DNA of 64,000 nucleotides from Cytophaga hutchinsonii ATCC 33406 (GTDB lineage: Bacteria; Bacteroidota; Bacteroidia; Cytophagales; Cytophagaceae), in assembly GCF_000014145.1 (NCBI RefSeq), contig NC_008255.1, positions 3,798,001 to 3,862,000 on the forward strand, read 5' to 3'. Numbering within the stretch: the first letter of the stretch is position 1; each line of letters opens with the position of its first letter. The notes under the pieces are model-generated. The model did no database searches and had not been told where the DNA came from. It saw only the letters and a list, made by a program, of their open reading frames with translations. Position numbers and translations under genes: made by a program. Shown here one piece after another: positions 37,220 to 46,294 of this stretch.

Positions 37220-37779
37220 TTATAGAACTTGGCAACAATGAAGATTAAAACGTAATTCAAAATTTTTTAATATTATACTTGAATTCGCTTTATTTTGCAA
37301 ATCATACGAAAACCGGAGTGATGGAAAACCAACGACAATTTTCTGTTCCGGTTTTATTTCTCTTATCAAATCAATGGGTGGCACAATATCACTATCAGCA
37401 GATATTAAAATTATTACATCACATTTTTCTAAAATAATATCCCGTTTTAACTGCAATGTGGACGTCTGTTTGTTTTTCTTTCAAATGTATTATTTATTGC
37501 CCAGCAGGATGAACATGTAATCTTCTTTGGAAGATATTTTCCCAGATATAAATTAAACTTTGGATTCAATTTATTTGCCGAGAAGAAAAGATCCTGCCTT
37601 TCCTGCTTGCCTTTTTTATAGGCCTGGCAGAGAAATAATTCACCTCCACTAATTCCTGATTGGTTTAAGAAATTTGGAACAAAATTCACCATGTCGAGCC
37701 AATAGTATTTTTTCCATCCTGCTTGTTTGAGGCCAATATAAAAATTAAACCCATCAAAATAAAAAATAACCTTTTCCAT
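37220..37779 (-). pseudogene. NYN-domain (PIN-like) nuclease, two frameshifts
   Basis: The start MEKVIFYFDGFNFYIGLKQA matches the NYN domain, with the first acidic catalytic Asp in FDGFN. Residues 80-95 carry a CSSC pair as in Bacteroidota relatives. Near 37485 one extra A breaks the frame inside what should be EEKQTDVHIAV, and a second extra A near 37449 shifts it again, after which KRDIILEKCDVIILISADSD restores the family pattern with its later acidic residues. Removing these two bases would give one protein of about 185 residues. It probably no longer works, unless the shifts are sequence errors. Likely a decayed RNase or defence gene of the island. Confidence 0.75.
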
Positions 37780-37804
37780 ACGTTGTATTTGTTATTAAAA
37801 ATAA

Positions 37805-37824
37805 AAGCCCTCTTTCAAGGGCTT
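37805..37824 (-). terminator. Small terminator hairpin before the NYN gene
   Basis: A 7-bp stem (37805-37811 with 37818-37824, loop 6), followed on the minus strand by a T-rich stretch. It has no obvious gene to serve, which hints that something upstream was lost. Confidence 0.55.
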
Positions 37825-37965
37825 AGTCTTATGAATTTCTCATCATAAGGGGGCGTTAATGATACAAATGTTTTTTAAATCAATAAAATCAACTAGAATG
37901 TAATATTAATGAAGACCTATATTTTGTTCTTTTAACATACGTTTATATGTATCGATAATTAGAAT

Positions 37966-38006
37966 AAAACAAAAACCCTTAGCTTTTTCAAACTAAGGGT
38001 TTTCTT
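37966..38006 (-). repeat. Copy 2 of duplicated tRNA-side hairpin
   Basis: Partner of 37092-37134; it lies directly after the CCA end of the fMet tRNA. Confidence 0.6.
37974..38001 (-). terminator. Terminator of tRNA-fMet
   Basis: A 9-bp stem (37974-37982 with 37993-38001) begins 9 bases beyond the tRNA 3' end and is followed by a T-rich minus-strand stretch. Confidence 0.7.
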
Positions 38007-38009
38007 CAA

Positions 38010-38085
<76 letters not shown>

Positions 38086-38249
38086 GTATATTTTTGGTAT
38101 ATTTCGTCTTTTTCAGATAATCAGAACAACTTTCTGATTGTTTGGTTTGCAAATGTATAAAAATTTACTGAAAACGCCAAATTATTTGGCTAAATAAGCC
38201 TGTAAAGCTGGATATATTCATTTTTATGCTTGTAATCAGTCTGATACTA

Positions 38250-38828
38250 TTACATATCAGCCGGTTTTTTAATGACAACAGTGTTCCCCCATCTATCGTG
38301 TACGGTCTTTTTCCGGTCATCATTTAACATAAACAGGATATCAATAAAAAATACTCCTGAAAATGCATACTGCAAATATTTATAGACCGGTGCCTGCATC
38401 TGCTGTGCCTTCATTAGTTCCATATAGGTATCTGCGTGCTGAAAAGCTTCTGTGCTGAATAAATTCATACAGATTATTGCAGAAAAGATCATTGACAGGA
38501 CATAGTAGTAATTGCGTTTTAACGTCTGAGCGTAATCAAGCGGCTGGAATGCATCGCCGGTCACTTTAATTCTAACCACCATTTTTCCGAGTGTCTGTCC
38601 ATATTTTTTTTCCATATAAAGTTTATAAACCAAATGGACCATTCCGGATAATACAGCAAGCACATAGATCTTATAATAAACCATCGATAAAAATATGAGA
38701 CCATAATTCACCGGGCTTAAAATCAATCCATCCAATAATGTAGCGCCAACACGTTTCCAGAATGTCGCATACACAACATTGTCTGCTTCGGCTTCTTCAC
38801 TCAGCACATCTATTATTTCCTGTTGCAT
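38250..38828 (-). CDS. RDD family membrane protein
   Basis: About 192 residues from the Met at 38828 (MQQEIIDVLS), which comes one base after the stop of the upstream gene; an upstream Met at 38849 would overlap that gene. Residues FWKRVGATLLDGLI carry the R..D signature, followed by a LGKMVVRIKVT segment and three or four TM helices. RDD proteins are small membrane proteins of mostly unknown role, some linked to Na+/H+ transport. It is translationally coupled to the second RDD gene. Confidence 0.82.
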   Translation of the reverse strand: MQQEIIDVLSEEAEADNVVYATFWKRVGATLLDGLILSPVNYGLIFLSMVYYKIYVLAVLSGMVHLVYKLYMEKKYGQTLGKMVVRIKVTGDAFQPLDYAQTLKRNYYYVLSMIFSAIICMNLFSTEAFQHADTYMELMKAQQMQAPVYKYLQYAFSGVFFIDILFMLNDDRKKTVHDRWGNTVVIKKPADM

Positions 38829-38829
38829 G

Positions 38830-39366
38830 TTAATTTTTATCAAGTACAATCGTATCCGCTATCATATCATGAAAGGCCTGTTTCTGCGGCGTGAAAAATA
38901 CAAAAGCCATATCCAGTGCAATCACCAATAAGCCTACTTTAAACAGGTCGTGTACACTCACCAGAGAAAACAAAATAGGCATGCTGATAAAATCAGAACC
39001 AAAGCGCGGAATAAGCACATAAAAATAAACCGTGTACGCAGTCATCAGCAAAAGCCAGACAATGTTCCTCCGGATTACGTGCTGCCAGCCGGGTTTGCTG
39101 CCGTCTGCAACCAATACCTCAAGCTTATACATCATTTTACCAAACGATTGCCAGCCCTTTTTCTCTGCAACAACCTTATACAAAAGCAGCAGGCTGATGC
39201 AGCTTATATAAAGCGGCCGTTCATAGGTATTGGTAAATATAAAGGATGCCAGGTACGATAATATCCAGCAATTCACTACATCAATCAGCACAACAAAAAT
39301 ACGCTTGCCAGGAGCCGCGTAATCCTGTTCTACCGGATCGTTTTCCTCATCAATGATTGTTGTCAA
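38830..39366 (-). CDS. RDD family membrane protein (paralogue)
   Basis: A 178-residue protein with PGKRIFVVLIDVVNCW (RDD-type first helix), SFGKMMYKLEV, and three or four TM helices. It is related to the protein that follows it. Two adjacent RDD genes suggest a duplication and possibly a hetero-oligomer. Confidence 0.78.
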   Translation of the reverse strand: MTTIIDEENDPVEQDYAAPGKRIFVVLIDVVNCWILSYLASFIFTNTYERPLYISCISLLLLYKVVAEKKGWQSFGKMMYKLEVLVADGSKPGWQHVIRRNIVWLLLMTAYTVYFYVLIPRFGSDFISMPILFSLVSVHDLFKVGLLVIALDMAFVFFTPQKQAFHDMIADTIVLDKN

Positions 39367-39495
39367 TGGCTTATTGTTTATGTGTGTCTCTTAATACAGT
39401 TGTGAAGGTATGCAGGATACGTGTCTGTTTTAAAAATAAAACAGTATGTCTCTATTTCACGTTTAACATCAACGATCTGTTTTTTTATGCCGTAT

Positions 39496-39957
39496 TTATG
39501 AAAATAAGACATTCCCTGCAACAGCAAAAACCAATGCAAGAGCATATAGTCCTAAAATAATAAGGGTGAAAATGCCATAAAATTTAAATAACGAATTCAA
39601 ACTCGACAATCCTTTTTCAATACCGTAAATGTCCATTGTTGGGATACTCTTTAACATCCGGGTAGAAAAGTTGAACATGTGCAGTACGGGCACAAACCAT
39701 AATATTGCCATCAATAAATAGAAAAACGTAAGAGCCGCAACGATATTAAAATCAAACTGTCCCATACTCATCTGTGCTAACTTTTCAAATACCATACTTA
39801 TAGTGAACGCACCGATTAAAATAAAACCGATTCCAACGAAACCCACAATAGCCAGGAACTTTCCCCATTTAGCCGTTTGTGTTAAGTGTTTTTTCATTGA
39901 ATTTGTCAGGGCAAATACACTTTCTGATCCGATTTCTGAGCTGTCTAAAATGTCCAT
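39496..39957 (-). CDS. DUF5362-type membrane protein
   Basis: A 153-residue protein with about four TM helices: WGKFLAIVGFVGIGFILIG, a second at about 75-95 (FFYLLMAILWFVPVLHMF), and a last at about 130-150. The pattern SLNSLFKFYGIFTLIILG near the end is typical of the DUF5362 family in Bacteroidota, of unknown function. It is upstream of the RDD pair and probably in the same unit or a neighbouring one. Confidence 0.72.
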   Translation of the reverse strand: MDILDSSEIGSESVFALTNSMKKHLTQTAKWGKFLAIVGFVGIGFILIGAFTISMVFEKLAQMSMGQFDFNIVAALTFFYLLMAILWFVPVLHMFNFSTRMLKSIPTMDIYGIEKGLSSLNSLFKFYGIFTLIILGLYALALVFAVAGNVLFS

Positions 39958-39998
39958 TTAAAATAAAATTAAAATTGATAAGAGAAAACAATATAAAA

Positions 39999-40027
39999 AA
40001 AGGTCAGTCAACAATTGACTGACCTTT
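39999..40027. terminator. Bidirectional terminator downstream of lpd
   Basis: A 13-bp stem (39999-40011 with 40015-40027) with A and T tails, 18 bases past the lpd stop. It ends the lpd transcript. Confidence 0.78.
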
Positions 40028-40045
40028 TACCTGCTATTCGTTGAA

Positions 40046-41446
40046 TTAAATGTGAAGCGCTCTGTTATCCGTAGCAGCTAAACACGCTTCTTTAAATGAT
40101 TCTGTGAACGTTGGATGCGCATGAGACATTCTGCTGATGTCTTCAGCTGATGCTCTGAATTCCATTGCAACCACTGCTTCTGCGATCATATCTGCCACAC
40201 GTGGCCCGATCATATGTACACCTAAAATTTCGTCTGTTTCTTTGTCGGCAAGTACTTTTACAAAACCATCCAGATCCATGCTCGCTCTCGCTCTACCGGA
40301 TGCTTTGAACGGGAAGTTTCCTACTTTGTATGCTTTGCCGTCCTTTTTCAATTGCTCTTCGGTATAACCAACCGCTGCAACTTCCGGCCAGGTATACACA
40401 ACACCCGGTATTAAGTTATAATTGATGTGTGGTTTTTGTCCGGCGATCGATTCTGCAACAAACACGCCTTCTTCTTCTGCTTTGTGTGCAAGCATGGCGC
40501 CAACAACCACGTCACCGATTGCATAAATGCCCGGAACGTTTGTCTGTAAGTGGCCGTCAACAGCTACTCTGCCGCGTTCGTCTAATTTTACACCTGCTGC
40601 TTCAAGGCCTAAACCTTCTGTGTACGGACGGCGCCCTGTTGCTACCAACACATAATCACCTTTCAATTCCAGTACTTTACCGTCTTTATCTTCTGCCGTA
40701 ACCGTTACTTCCTTGCCTTTAGCCGTTGCGCCTGTTACTTTATGACTGAAGTAAAAATCGAAACCTAAATGGTTTTTAGAAACTTTGATCAATTCTTTAC
40801 CCAACGCTTTATCCATCGTAGGAATCAAGGTATCCATGAATTCAACGACAGAAACTTTCGCGCCCAAACGTGCATATACCGAACCAAGTTCCATACCAAT
40901 AACGCCGCCACCAATAACGATCAGGTGTTTTGGTACTTCTGTCAGTTCCAATGCTTCCGTAGAAGTTATGATTCGTTTTTTATCGATTGCAACATTTGGT
41001 AACGATGTAGGCTTAGAACCGGTAGCGATAATTGTTTTCGCTGTTTTCAATTCTTTCACGCTTCCGTCAGCAGCGGTTACTTTAATCGTGTTTTTATCAA
41101 CGAAAGAACCGATGCCTGTATGCACATCGACTTTATTCTTCTTCATCAAATAGTTGATGCCGTCGCATGTTTGTTTTACAACACCTGCCTTGCGGTCAAT
41201 CATTTGTTTCAGATTCACTTTTACATCTTTTACATCAATGCCATGTTCTTTGAACGTGTGTGTTGCATTGTAATAATGTTCAGATGAATCCAGTAAAGCT
41301 TTTGAAGGAATACAACCTACGTTTAAGCAGGTACCACCCAGCGTGCTATATTTTTCAATCAATGCGGTCTTCATACCAAGCTGTGCGCAACGGATTGCTG
41401 CTACATACCCACCAGGACCAGAACCGATAACTACTACGTCGTACAT
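40046..41446 (-). CDS. lpdA: Dihydrolipoyl dehydrogenase (E3)
   Basis: A 466-residue flavoenzyme. FAD-binding GSGPGGYVAAIRCAQLG at about 8-24, redox-active GGTCLNVGCIPSK at about 37-49, NAD-binding VIGGGVIGMELGSVYARLG at about 177-195, ATGRRP, and the C-terminal interface His in SHAHPTFTE. It reoxidises lipoyl groups of 2-oxo-acid complexes, here most likely the 2-oxoglutarate dehydrogenase encoded just upstream, and perhaps pyruvate dehydrogenase too. It lies 179 bases after the E2 gene, with a palindromic intergenic element between. Confidence 0.95.
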   Translation of the reverse strand: MYDVVVIGSGPGGYVAAIRCAQLGMKTALIEKYSTLGGTCLNVGCIPSKALLDSSEHYYNATHTFKEHGIDVKDVKVNLKQMIDRKAGVVKQTCDGINYLMKKNKVDVHTGIGSFVDKNTIKVTAADGSVKELKTAKTIIATGSKPTSLPNVAIDKKRIITSTEALELTEVPKHLIVIGGGVIGMELGSVYARLGAKVSVVEFMDTLIPTMDKALGKELIKVSKNHLGFDFYFSHKVTGATAKGKEVTVTAEDKDGKVLELKGDYVLVATGRRPYTEGLGLEAAGVKLDERGRVAVDGHLQTNVPGIYAIGDVVVGAMLAHKAEEEGVFVAESIAGQKPHINYNLIPGVVYTWPEVAAVGYTEEQLKKDGKAYKVGNFPFKASGRARASMDLDGFVKVLADKETDEILGVHMIGPRVADMIAEAVVAMEFRASAEDISRMSHAHPTFTESFKEACLAATDNRALHI

Positions 41447-41474
41447 ATCTTTTATAGTTACTAGGTACTTTTTT

Positions 41475-41623
41475 AGTTACGAGTTTCTAGTTGCTAGTTA
41501 CTAGATGCTGATAACGTTAAGTACTGTTTAATTTTTTATACTATTTTATAATATCTTTATTAATAGAGGTTATTACGAATTTTAGTTACTAGTCTAGTAA
41601 CTAGTACCTAGCAACTCGTAACT
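41475..41623. repeat. Imperfect inverted repeat between E2 and E3 genes
   Basis: Two arms of about 31 bases (41475-41505 and 41593-41623) match as inverted copies with three differences. Both are made of overlapping TAGTTACTAG-like units, and further short copies lie at 41454-41466 and 41583-41595. It may be a dispersed palindromic element or a processing site. Confidence 0.7.
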
Positions 41624-41625
41624 CA

Positions 41626-43170
41626 TTAAACTCCTAGTAACAATCTGCTCGGATCTTCCAGCAATTGTTTCACACGTACCAGGAAACCTACAGACTCACG
41701 GCCGTCAATGATACGGTGATCGTAAGAAAGTGCTAAGTACATGATCGGACGGATCACTACCTGTCCGCCTACTGCTACCGGACGCTCAACGATGTTGTGC
41801 ATACCTAAGATCGCAGATTGCGGTGAGTTGATGATCGGTGTAGACAACATAGAACCGAAGATACCACCGTTTGTGATGGTAAATGTACCGCCAGACATTT
41901 CGTCGATGCTTAATTTACCGTCACGTGCGCGTGTTGCCAAACGTACGATCTCTGCTTCGATCTCATTGAAGCTCATTGTTTCCGCATTACGGATTACAGG
42001 AACTACTAAACCTTTCGGCGTAGATACCGCTACCGATACGTCACAGAAGTTATGGTATACAATTTCATCTCCATCGATGTATGCGTTTACGGCAGGGAAT
42101 TCCTGAAGCGCCATACATACCGCTTTCGTGAAGAATGACATAAAGCCTAAGCCAATGCCGTATTTTTCCTTGAAGGTATCCTTGTATTTAGAACGCATGT
42201 CCATAACAGGCTTCATGTCTACTTCGTTGAACGTAGTAAGCATGGCTGTTTCGTTTTTCACGGCAACCAAACGGCGTGCAATGGTTTTACGAAGGCTTGT
42301 CATTTTTACGCGGTCGTCTGCACGGCCCGCTGCTGATGCTTTAGCTGCCGGAGCCGCTGTTGAAGCTGCTGCTGCTGGTTTTGCTGCTGCTGCCGGAGCT
42401 GCAGATGCTTTCAGTGCGTCTTCTTTTGTAATGCGGCCATCTTTACCTGAACCTGCAACCGCAGAAGCATCAACGCCTTTTTCATTTAATATTTTACCAG
42501 CTGCCGGAGAAGCATGCCCTCCTGCATAGTTTGCGCCGCCAGATGAAGCTGCTGCTGTTGCTGCCGGCGCAGAAGCTGGAGCTGCTGCCTGTGAAGCACC
42601 GCCCGCACCCGGAACGATTTTGCAAACGACTGTTCCGATCGCTACTGTATCGCCGGATTTAGATAATATTTCTATTGTACCTGTTGTTTCAGCATGCAAT
42701 TCAAATGTTGCTTTGTCTGATTCTATTTCCAATAACAGATCACCAGCCTTTACTGCATCGCCTGATTTAACAGACCATGCACCTAAGGTTACTTCTGTAA
42801 TGGATTCGCCAACGGTTGGTATTTTAACTTCTACCGGTGCTGCATTAGATGCTGCCGGAGCTGGTGCTGCCGGAGTAGCCGCTGGCGCTGCTGCAGGAGC
42901 TGCATTTGCTGCCGGTTTGGCAGCGGCAGAACCTGCACCTTCTTCGATGGAACAGATAACAGTGCCAATTGCTACTGTATCGCCTTCCTTCGCGTTTAAT
43001 TTTAAGATACCTGATTTCTCAGCATTTAATTCAAACGTTGCTTTGTCTGATTCGATCTCGCAAATCAATTCGTTTACATCTACAAACTCTCCATCTTTTT
43101 TATTCCATCTTCCGATGGTTACTTCTGTGATGGATTCACCTACTGTAGGTACTTTTACTTCAAATGCCAT
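41626..43170 (-). CDS. odhB: 2-oxoglutarate dehydrogenase E2 with two lipoyl domains
   Basis: A 514-residue dihydrolipoyl succinyltransferase. Lipoyl domain 1 at about 1-77 and lipoyl domain 2 at about 108-185, each with the ESDKATFE lipoylation motif; Ala/Pro-rich linkers; E1/E3-binding domain at about 215-250 ([22 protein letters not shown] in outline); then the catalytic domain with DHRIIDGRE near the C-terminus. Two lipoyl domains are more than the single one in enteric SucB. It lies after the E1 gene on the same strand, with 54 bases between. [14 protein letters not shown] at the start is typical of succinyl rather than acetyl transferases. Confidence 0.93.
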   Translation of the reverse strand: MAFEVKVPTVGESITEVTIGRWNKKDGEFVDVNELICEIESDKATFELNAEKSGILKLNAKEGDTVAIGTVICSIEEGAGSAAAKPAANAAPAAAPAATPAAPAPAASNAAPVEVKIPTVGESITEVTLGAWSVKSGDAVKAGDLLLEIESDKATFELHAETTGTIEILSKSGDTVAIGTVVCKIVPGAGGASQAAAPASAPAATAAASSGGANYAGGHASPAAGKILNEKGVDASAVAGSGKDGRITKEDALKASAAPAAAAKPAAAASTAAPAAKASAAGRADDRVKMTSLRKTIARRLVAVKNETAMLTTFNEVDMKPVMDMRSKYKDTFKEKYGIGLGFMSFFTKAVCMALQEFPAVNAYIDGDEIVYHNFCDVSVAVSTPKGLVVPVIRNAETMSFNEIEAEIVRLATRARDGKLSIDEMSGGTFTITNGGIFGSMLSTPIINSPQSAILGMHNIVERPVAVGGQVVIRPIMYLALSYDHRIIDGRESVGFLVRVKQLLEDPSRLLLGV

Positions 43171-43224
43171 AATTCAATGTTTCAATAAAAATTCTTTTAA
43201 TTATTTAATTAGATAAGTATAAGC

Positions 43225-46035
43225 TTATCGGATATTCATTTTTTCGATCTTCTCAGCAAAGGCACGTTTCACAAGCTCTGCCTGCTTTTCGTTGTGTGCT
43301 TTTAAATAACCTACTGCCGGAGAAGATGCTTCATCACGGGCGATAACTTCGATACCTGTATTGTTCATCAAATACATTCTACGTAAGATGTAACCCCACG
43401 CGCCCATGTTATATGGTTCTTCCTGTACCCAAACATATTCTGCACCTTTGTATTTCTCAAATACAGCAGCCATTTGTTTTTCAGGATATGGATATAATTG
43501 CTCGATACGAACAATCGCAACATCATTACGCTTCGCATTTTTTTGTTCTTCAAACAGATCGTAATACACTTTACCTGTACAGAACAATACACGTTTTACT
43601 TTTTTAGCATCTACGTTTGCATCGTCGATCACTTCCTGGAAACGTCCGCTTGTAAATTCTTTTAAGTCAGAAACAACCAACGGGTGTCTTAATAAAGACT
43701 TCGGTGCCATGTTGATCAACGGCTTACGGAATTCCCACTTCAGCTGTCTGCGTAGTGCATGGAACATGTTTGCAGGCGTTGTGATGTTTGTAACGATGAT
43801 GTTGTTGTTCGCACACAATCCTAAGAAACGCTCTAAACGTGCTGAAGAGTGCTCCGGACCTTGTCCTTCATAACCGTGCGGCAATTGCATTACCAAGCCG
43901 TTCTGACGCTGCCACTTCGTTTCACCTGAAGTAACAAACTGATCAATCATAACCTGTGTGCCGTTTGCAAAGTCCCCAAACTGTGCTTCCCAAATTACAA
44001 GAGCACTTGGGTTTGCCATTGCATAACCGTATTCAAAACCTAACACACCATATTCAGATAATAAGGAGTTATAGATACGGAAACGTTTCTGGTTATCTGA
44101 AATGTGATTTAAGCTGTAGTATGGTTCGTTTGTTTCAGCATCTTTCAATACCGCATGACGGTGAGAGAAAGTACCGCGCTGAACATCCTGGCCGCTGAAG
44201 CGAACAATTTTCTTTTCTAATAATAATGAACCGTATGCAAGTAATTCTGCCGTTGCCCAGTTCACAATTTTTGTATCCTGGAATTGTTCTTTACGGTCTT
44301 TTAATAATTTTTCAATTTGTTTCAACGGTTTGAAATCTGCCGGAATATCTGTGATCGCCTTTCCTACTTTATCAATTACTTCTTGTGTAATTGATGTATC
44401 GGGCGATTGATCAAAATCTTCTTTTGTCGCCTTGCGAAGTTCCGTCCACTCTTTTTCCATTTTCTGTAAGGAATATGGAAGCGGTTTTTGCTTCACCTGG
44501 TTCAGACGATCCTGCAACATGTCTCTGAATTCGCGATCCATGTTCTTAGCAATCTCAGCATCTACATCACCGCGTTCAATCAATTTCTGATTGTATAATT
44601 CACGTGGGTTTGCGTGGCGGGAAATTACATTGTATAATTTTGGTTGTGTGAACTTAGGTTCATCACTCTCGTTGTGACCGTGGCGACGGTAGCACACCAT
44701 ATCAATGAAAATATCTTCGTTGAATTTTTGTCTGTATTCAGCCGCTAAACGCATGCAGAACGTCACCGCTTCCGGATCATCACCATTTACGTGCATTACA
44801 GGCGCATCAACAATTTTAGCAACATCCGTACAATAGATCGAAGAACGTGCGTCTTCAAAATCCGTTGTAAAACCAACCTGGTTGTTAATTACAAAGTGAA
44901 TGGTACCGCCAGTCTGGTAACCGGCAAGTTTACTCATCTGTACAATTTCATACACAATACCCTGTGCCGCAACCGCTGCATCACCGTGTATCAATACAGG
45001 CAATACTTTTTTATAATCGTAGCCATACAAACGATCTCCTTTAGCACGTACAAATCCCAATACCACAGGATCTACCGCTTCCAGGTGAGAAGGGTTCGGC
45101 ATTAATTTCAAATTGATCTTCTGACCTTTTGGTGTAACCACTTCGCTTGAATACCCCATGTGGTATTTCACGTCGCCGTCACCCATGGTCATATCCGGCT
45201 TGATATTTCCTTCGAACTCGTTAAAGATCTGTTCGTAGGTTTTACCCATGATGTTTGCCAATACGTTCAAACGGCCACGGTGAGCCATACCGATCACTAC
45301 TTCTTCAACACCAAGTTCGGCACTGGCAGTAATCATTTTATCCAATGCAGGAATCGTAGTTTCACCACCTTCAAGAGAGAAACGTTTCTGACCTACATAT
45401 TTTGTATGAAGAAAGTTTTCGAAAACAACCGCTTCATTCAGTTTAGAAAGAATGCGTTTCTTTTCGTCTAATGTTAAATTATGCGCAAGCGATTCTTTTT
45501 CGATCTTGTTACGTAACCACGCCAGTTTTTCCGGCTTACGGATATACATATATTCAAAACCGATCGCACCTTCGTAGATGAATTTTAATGTCTCTACAAT
45601 TTTACGAAGTGAGGCAGCACCGATACCGATTTCGTTCCCTGCTTCAAACACCACATCCAGATCTGCATCCGTAAGTCCAAAGTCTGTAAGCTCCAACAAC
45701 GGCTTGCGGTCCTTACGCTCACGTACCGGGTTGGTTTTAGATCTTAAGTGACCTCTGCTTCTATAGGCGTGTATCAAATAGTGTACACGTACTTCTTTTT
45801 CTGAAACGGTTGTTGCCGGGCTTGATGCAACCGCTGCTACACCATTGCCAGAAGGAGCTTCAGCGCTCCCGCCGTTTGTTGCACCTTTTTCGCCGTATTT
45901 CTGCAGAGAGAAATTGTATCCTTCAAAAAATTTCTGCCAGGTTTCATCTACCGATGAAGGATCTTTGCGGTAAGATTGATACATCTCATCTACGTATGAG
46001 ATTTCTGCATTTGACACGTATGAATAATTATCCAT
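43225..46035 (-). CDS. odhA: 2-oxoglutarate dehydrogenase E1
   Basis: About 936 residues from the Met at 46035 (MDNYSYVSNAEISYVDEMYQ); a Met ten codons earlier is unlikely because the MDNYSYVSN start fits the family. Regions: N-terminal MYQSYRKDPSSVDETWQKFFEGY E2-binding stretch in outline, thiamine diphosphate region with HGDAAVAAQG and MVCYRRHGHNESDEP, and the transketolase-type half with PHGYEGQGPEHSSAR and QEEPYNMGAW. It is the first enzyme of the TCA-cycle complex, and the gene heads the E1-E2-E3 cluster. Confidence 0.95.
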   Translation of the reverse strand: MDNYSYVSNAEISYVDEMYQSYRKDPSSVDETWQKFFEGYNFSLQKYGEKGATNGGSAEAPSGNGVAAVASSPATTVSEKEVRVHYLIHAYRSRGHLRSKTNPVRERKDRKPLLELTDFGLTDADLDVVFEAGNEIGIGAASLRKIVETLKFIYEGAIGFEYMYIRKPEKLAWLRNKIEKESLAHNLTLDEKKRILSKLNEAVVFENFLHTKYVGQKRFSLEGGETTIPALDKMITASAELGVEEVVIGMAHRGRLNVLANIMGKTYEQIFNEFEGNIKPDMTMGDGDVKYHMGYSSEVVTPKGQKINLKLMPNPSHLEAVDPVVLGFVRAKGDRLYGYDYKKVLPVLIHGDAAVAAQGIVYEIVQMSKLAGYQTGGTIHFVINNQVGFTTDFEDARSSIYCTDVAKIVDAPVMHVNGDDPEAVTFCMRLAAEYRQKFNEDIFIDMVCYRRHGHNESDEPKFTQPKLYNVISRHANPRELYNQKLIERGDVDAEIAKNMDREFRDMLQDRLNQVKQKPLPYSLQKMEKEWTELRKATKEDFDQSPDTSITQEVIDKVGKAITDIPADFKPLKQIEKLLKDRKEQFQDTKIVNWATAELLAYGSLLLEKKIVRFSGQDVQRGTFSHRHAVLKDAETNEPYYSLNHISDNQKRFRIYNSLLSEYGVLGFEYGYAMANPSALVIWEAQFGDFANGTQVMIDQFVTSGETKWQRQNGLVMQLPHGYEGQGPEHSSARLERFLGLCANNNIIVTNITTPANMFHALRRQLKWEFRKPLINMAPKSLLRHPLVVSDLKEFTSGRFQEVIDDANVDAKKVKRVLFCTGKVYYDLFEEQKNAKRNDVAIVRIEQLYPYPEKQMAAVFEKYKGAEYVWVQEEPYNMGAWGYILRRMYLMNNTGIEVIARDEASSPAVGYLKAHNEKQAELVKRAFAEKIEKMNIR

Positions 46036-46294
46036 GGTTGACTTTTTACGATTAAGTTGATACAAAGGTAATAAAATGGCAAAATGTTCATAACCTTATA
46101 TTCGAATATTCAAATGTATATTAATTTTCAACAAGTTAATTAACTATTTATAAAATGAAAAAAGTCCCTTAAACCTTAAATTTTAAACTTATATCTCAAA
46201 AACTTACCTCTTTTTATGTAAACATTGGATAAAAAGACATCCATTTATTGAACTTAATCGTTAAATTGTTTGACTGAATGAATAAATTTTTAAT
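46036..46294. other. Divergent promoter region odhA / DUF1800
   Basis: About 260 AT-rich bases. On the minus strand a TACCTTTG at 46063-46070 fits the TAnnTTTG -7 box of Bacteroidota and is placed about 30 bases before the odhA start, but no good TTTG -33 box is spaced correctly. Confidence 0.35.

Noticed and set aside
38119-38139. Hairpin upstream of tRNA-fMet
   Set aside because: An 8-bp stem exists but without a T tract or a clear gene to serve; not strong enough to call.
42350-42950. Short tandem repeats in odhB as a CRISPR or satellite
   Set aside because: They are Ala/Pro linker codons and the two lipoyl domains, not spaced repeats.
42128-43216. Long antisense frames opposite odhB
   Set aside because: Ala/Pro-rich linkers of E2 produce open antisense frames; no family resemblance.
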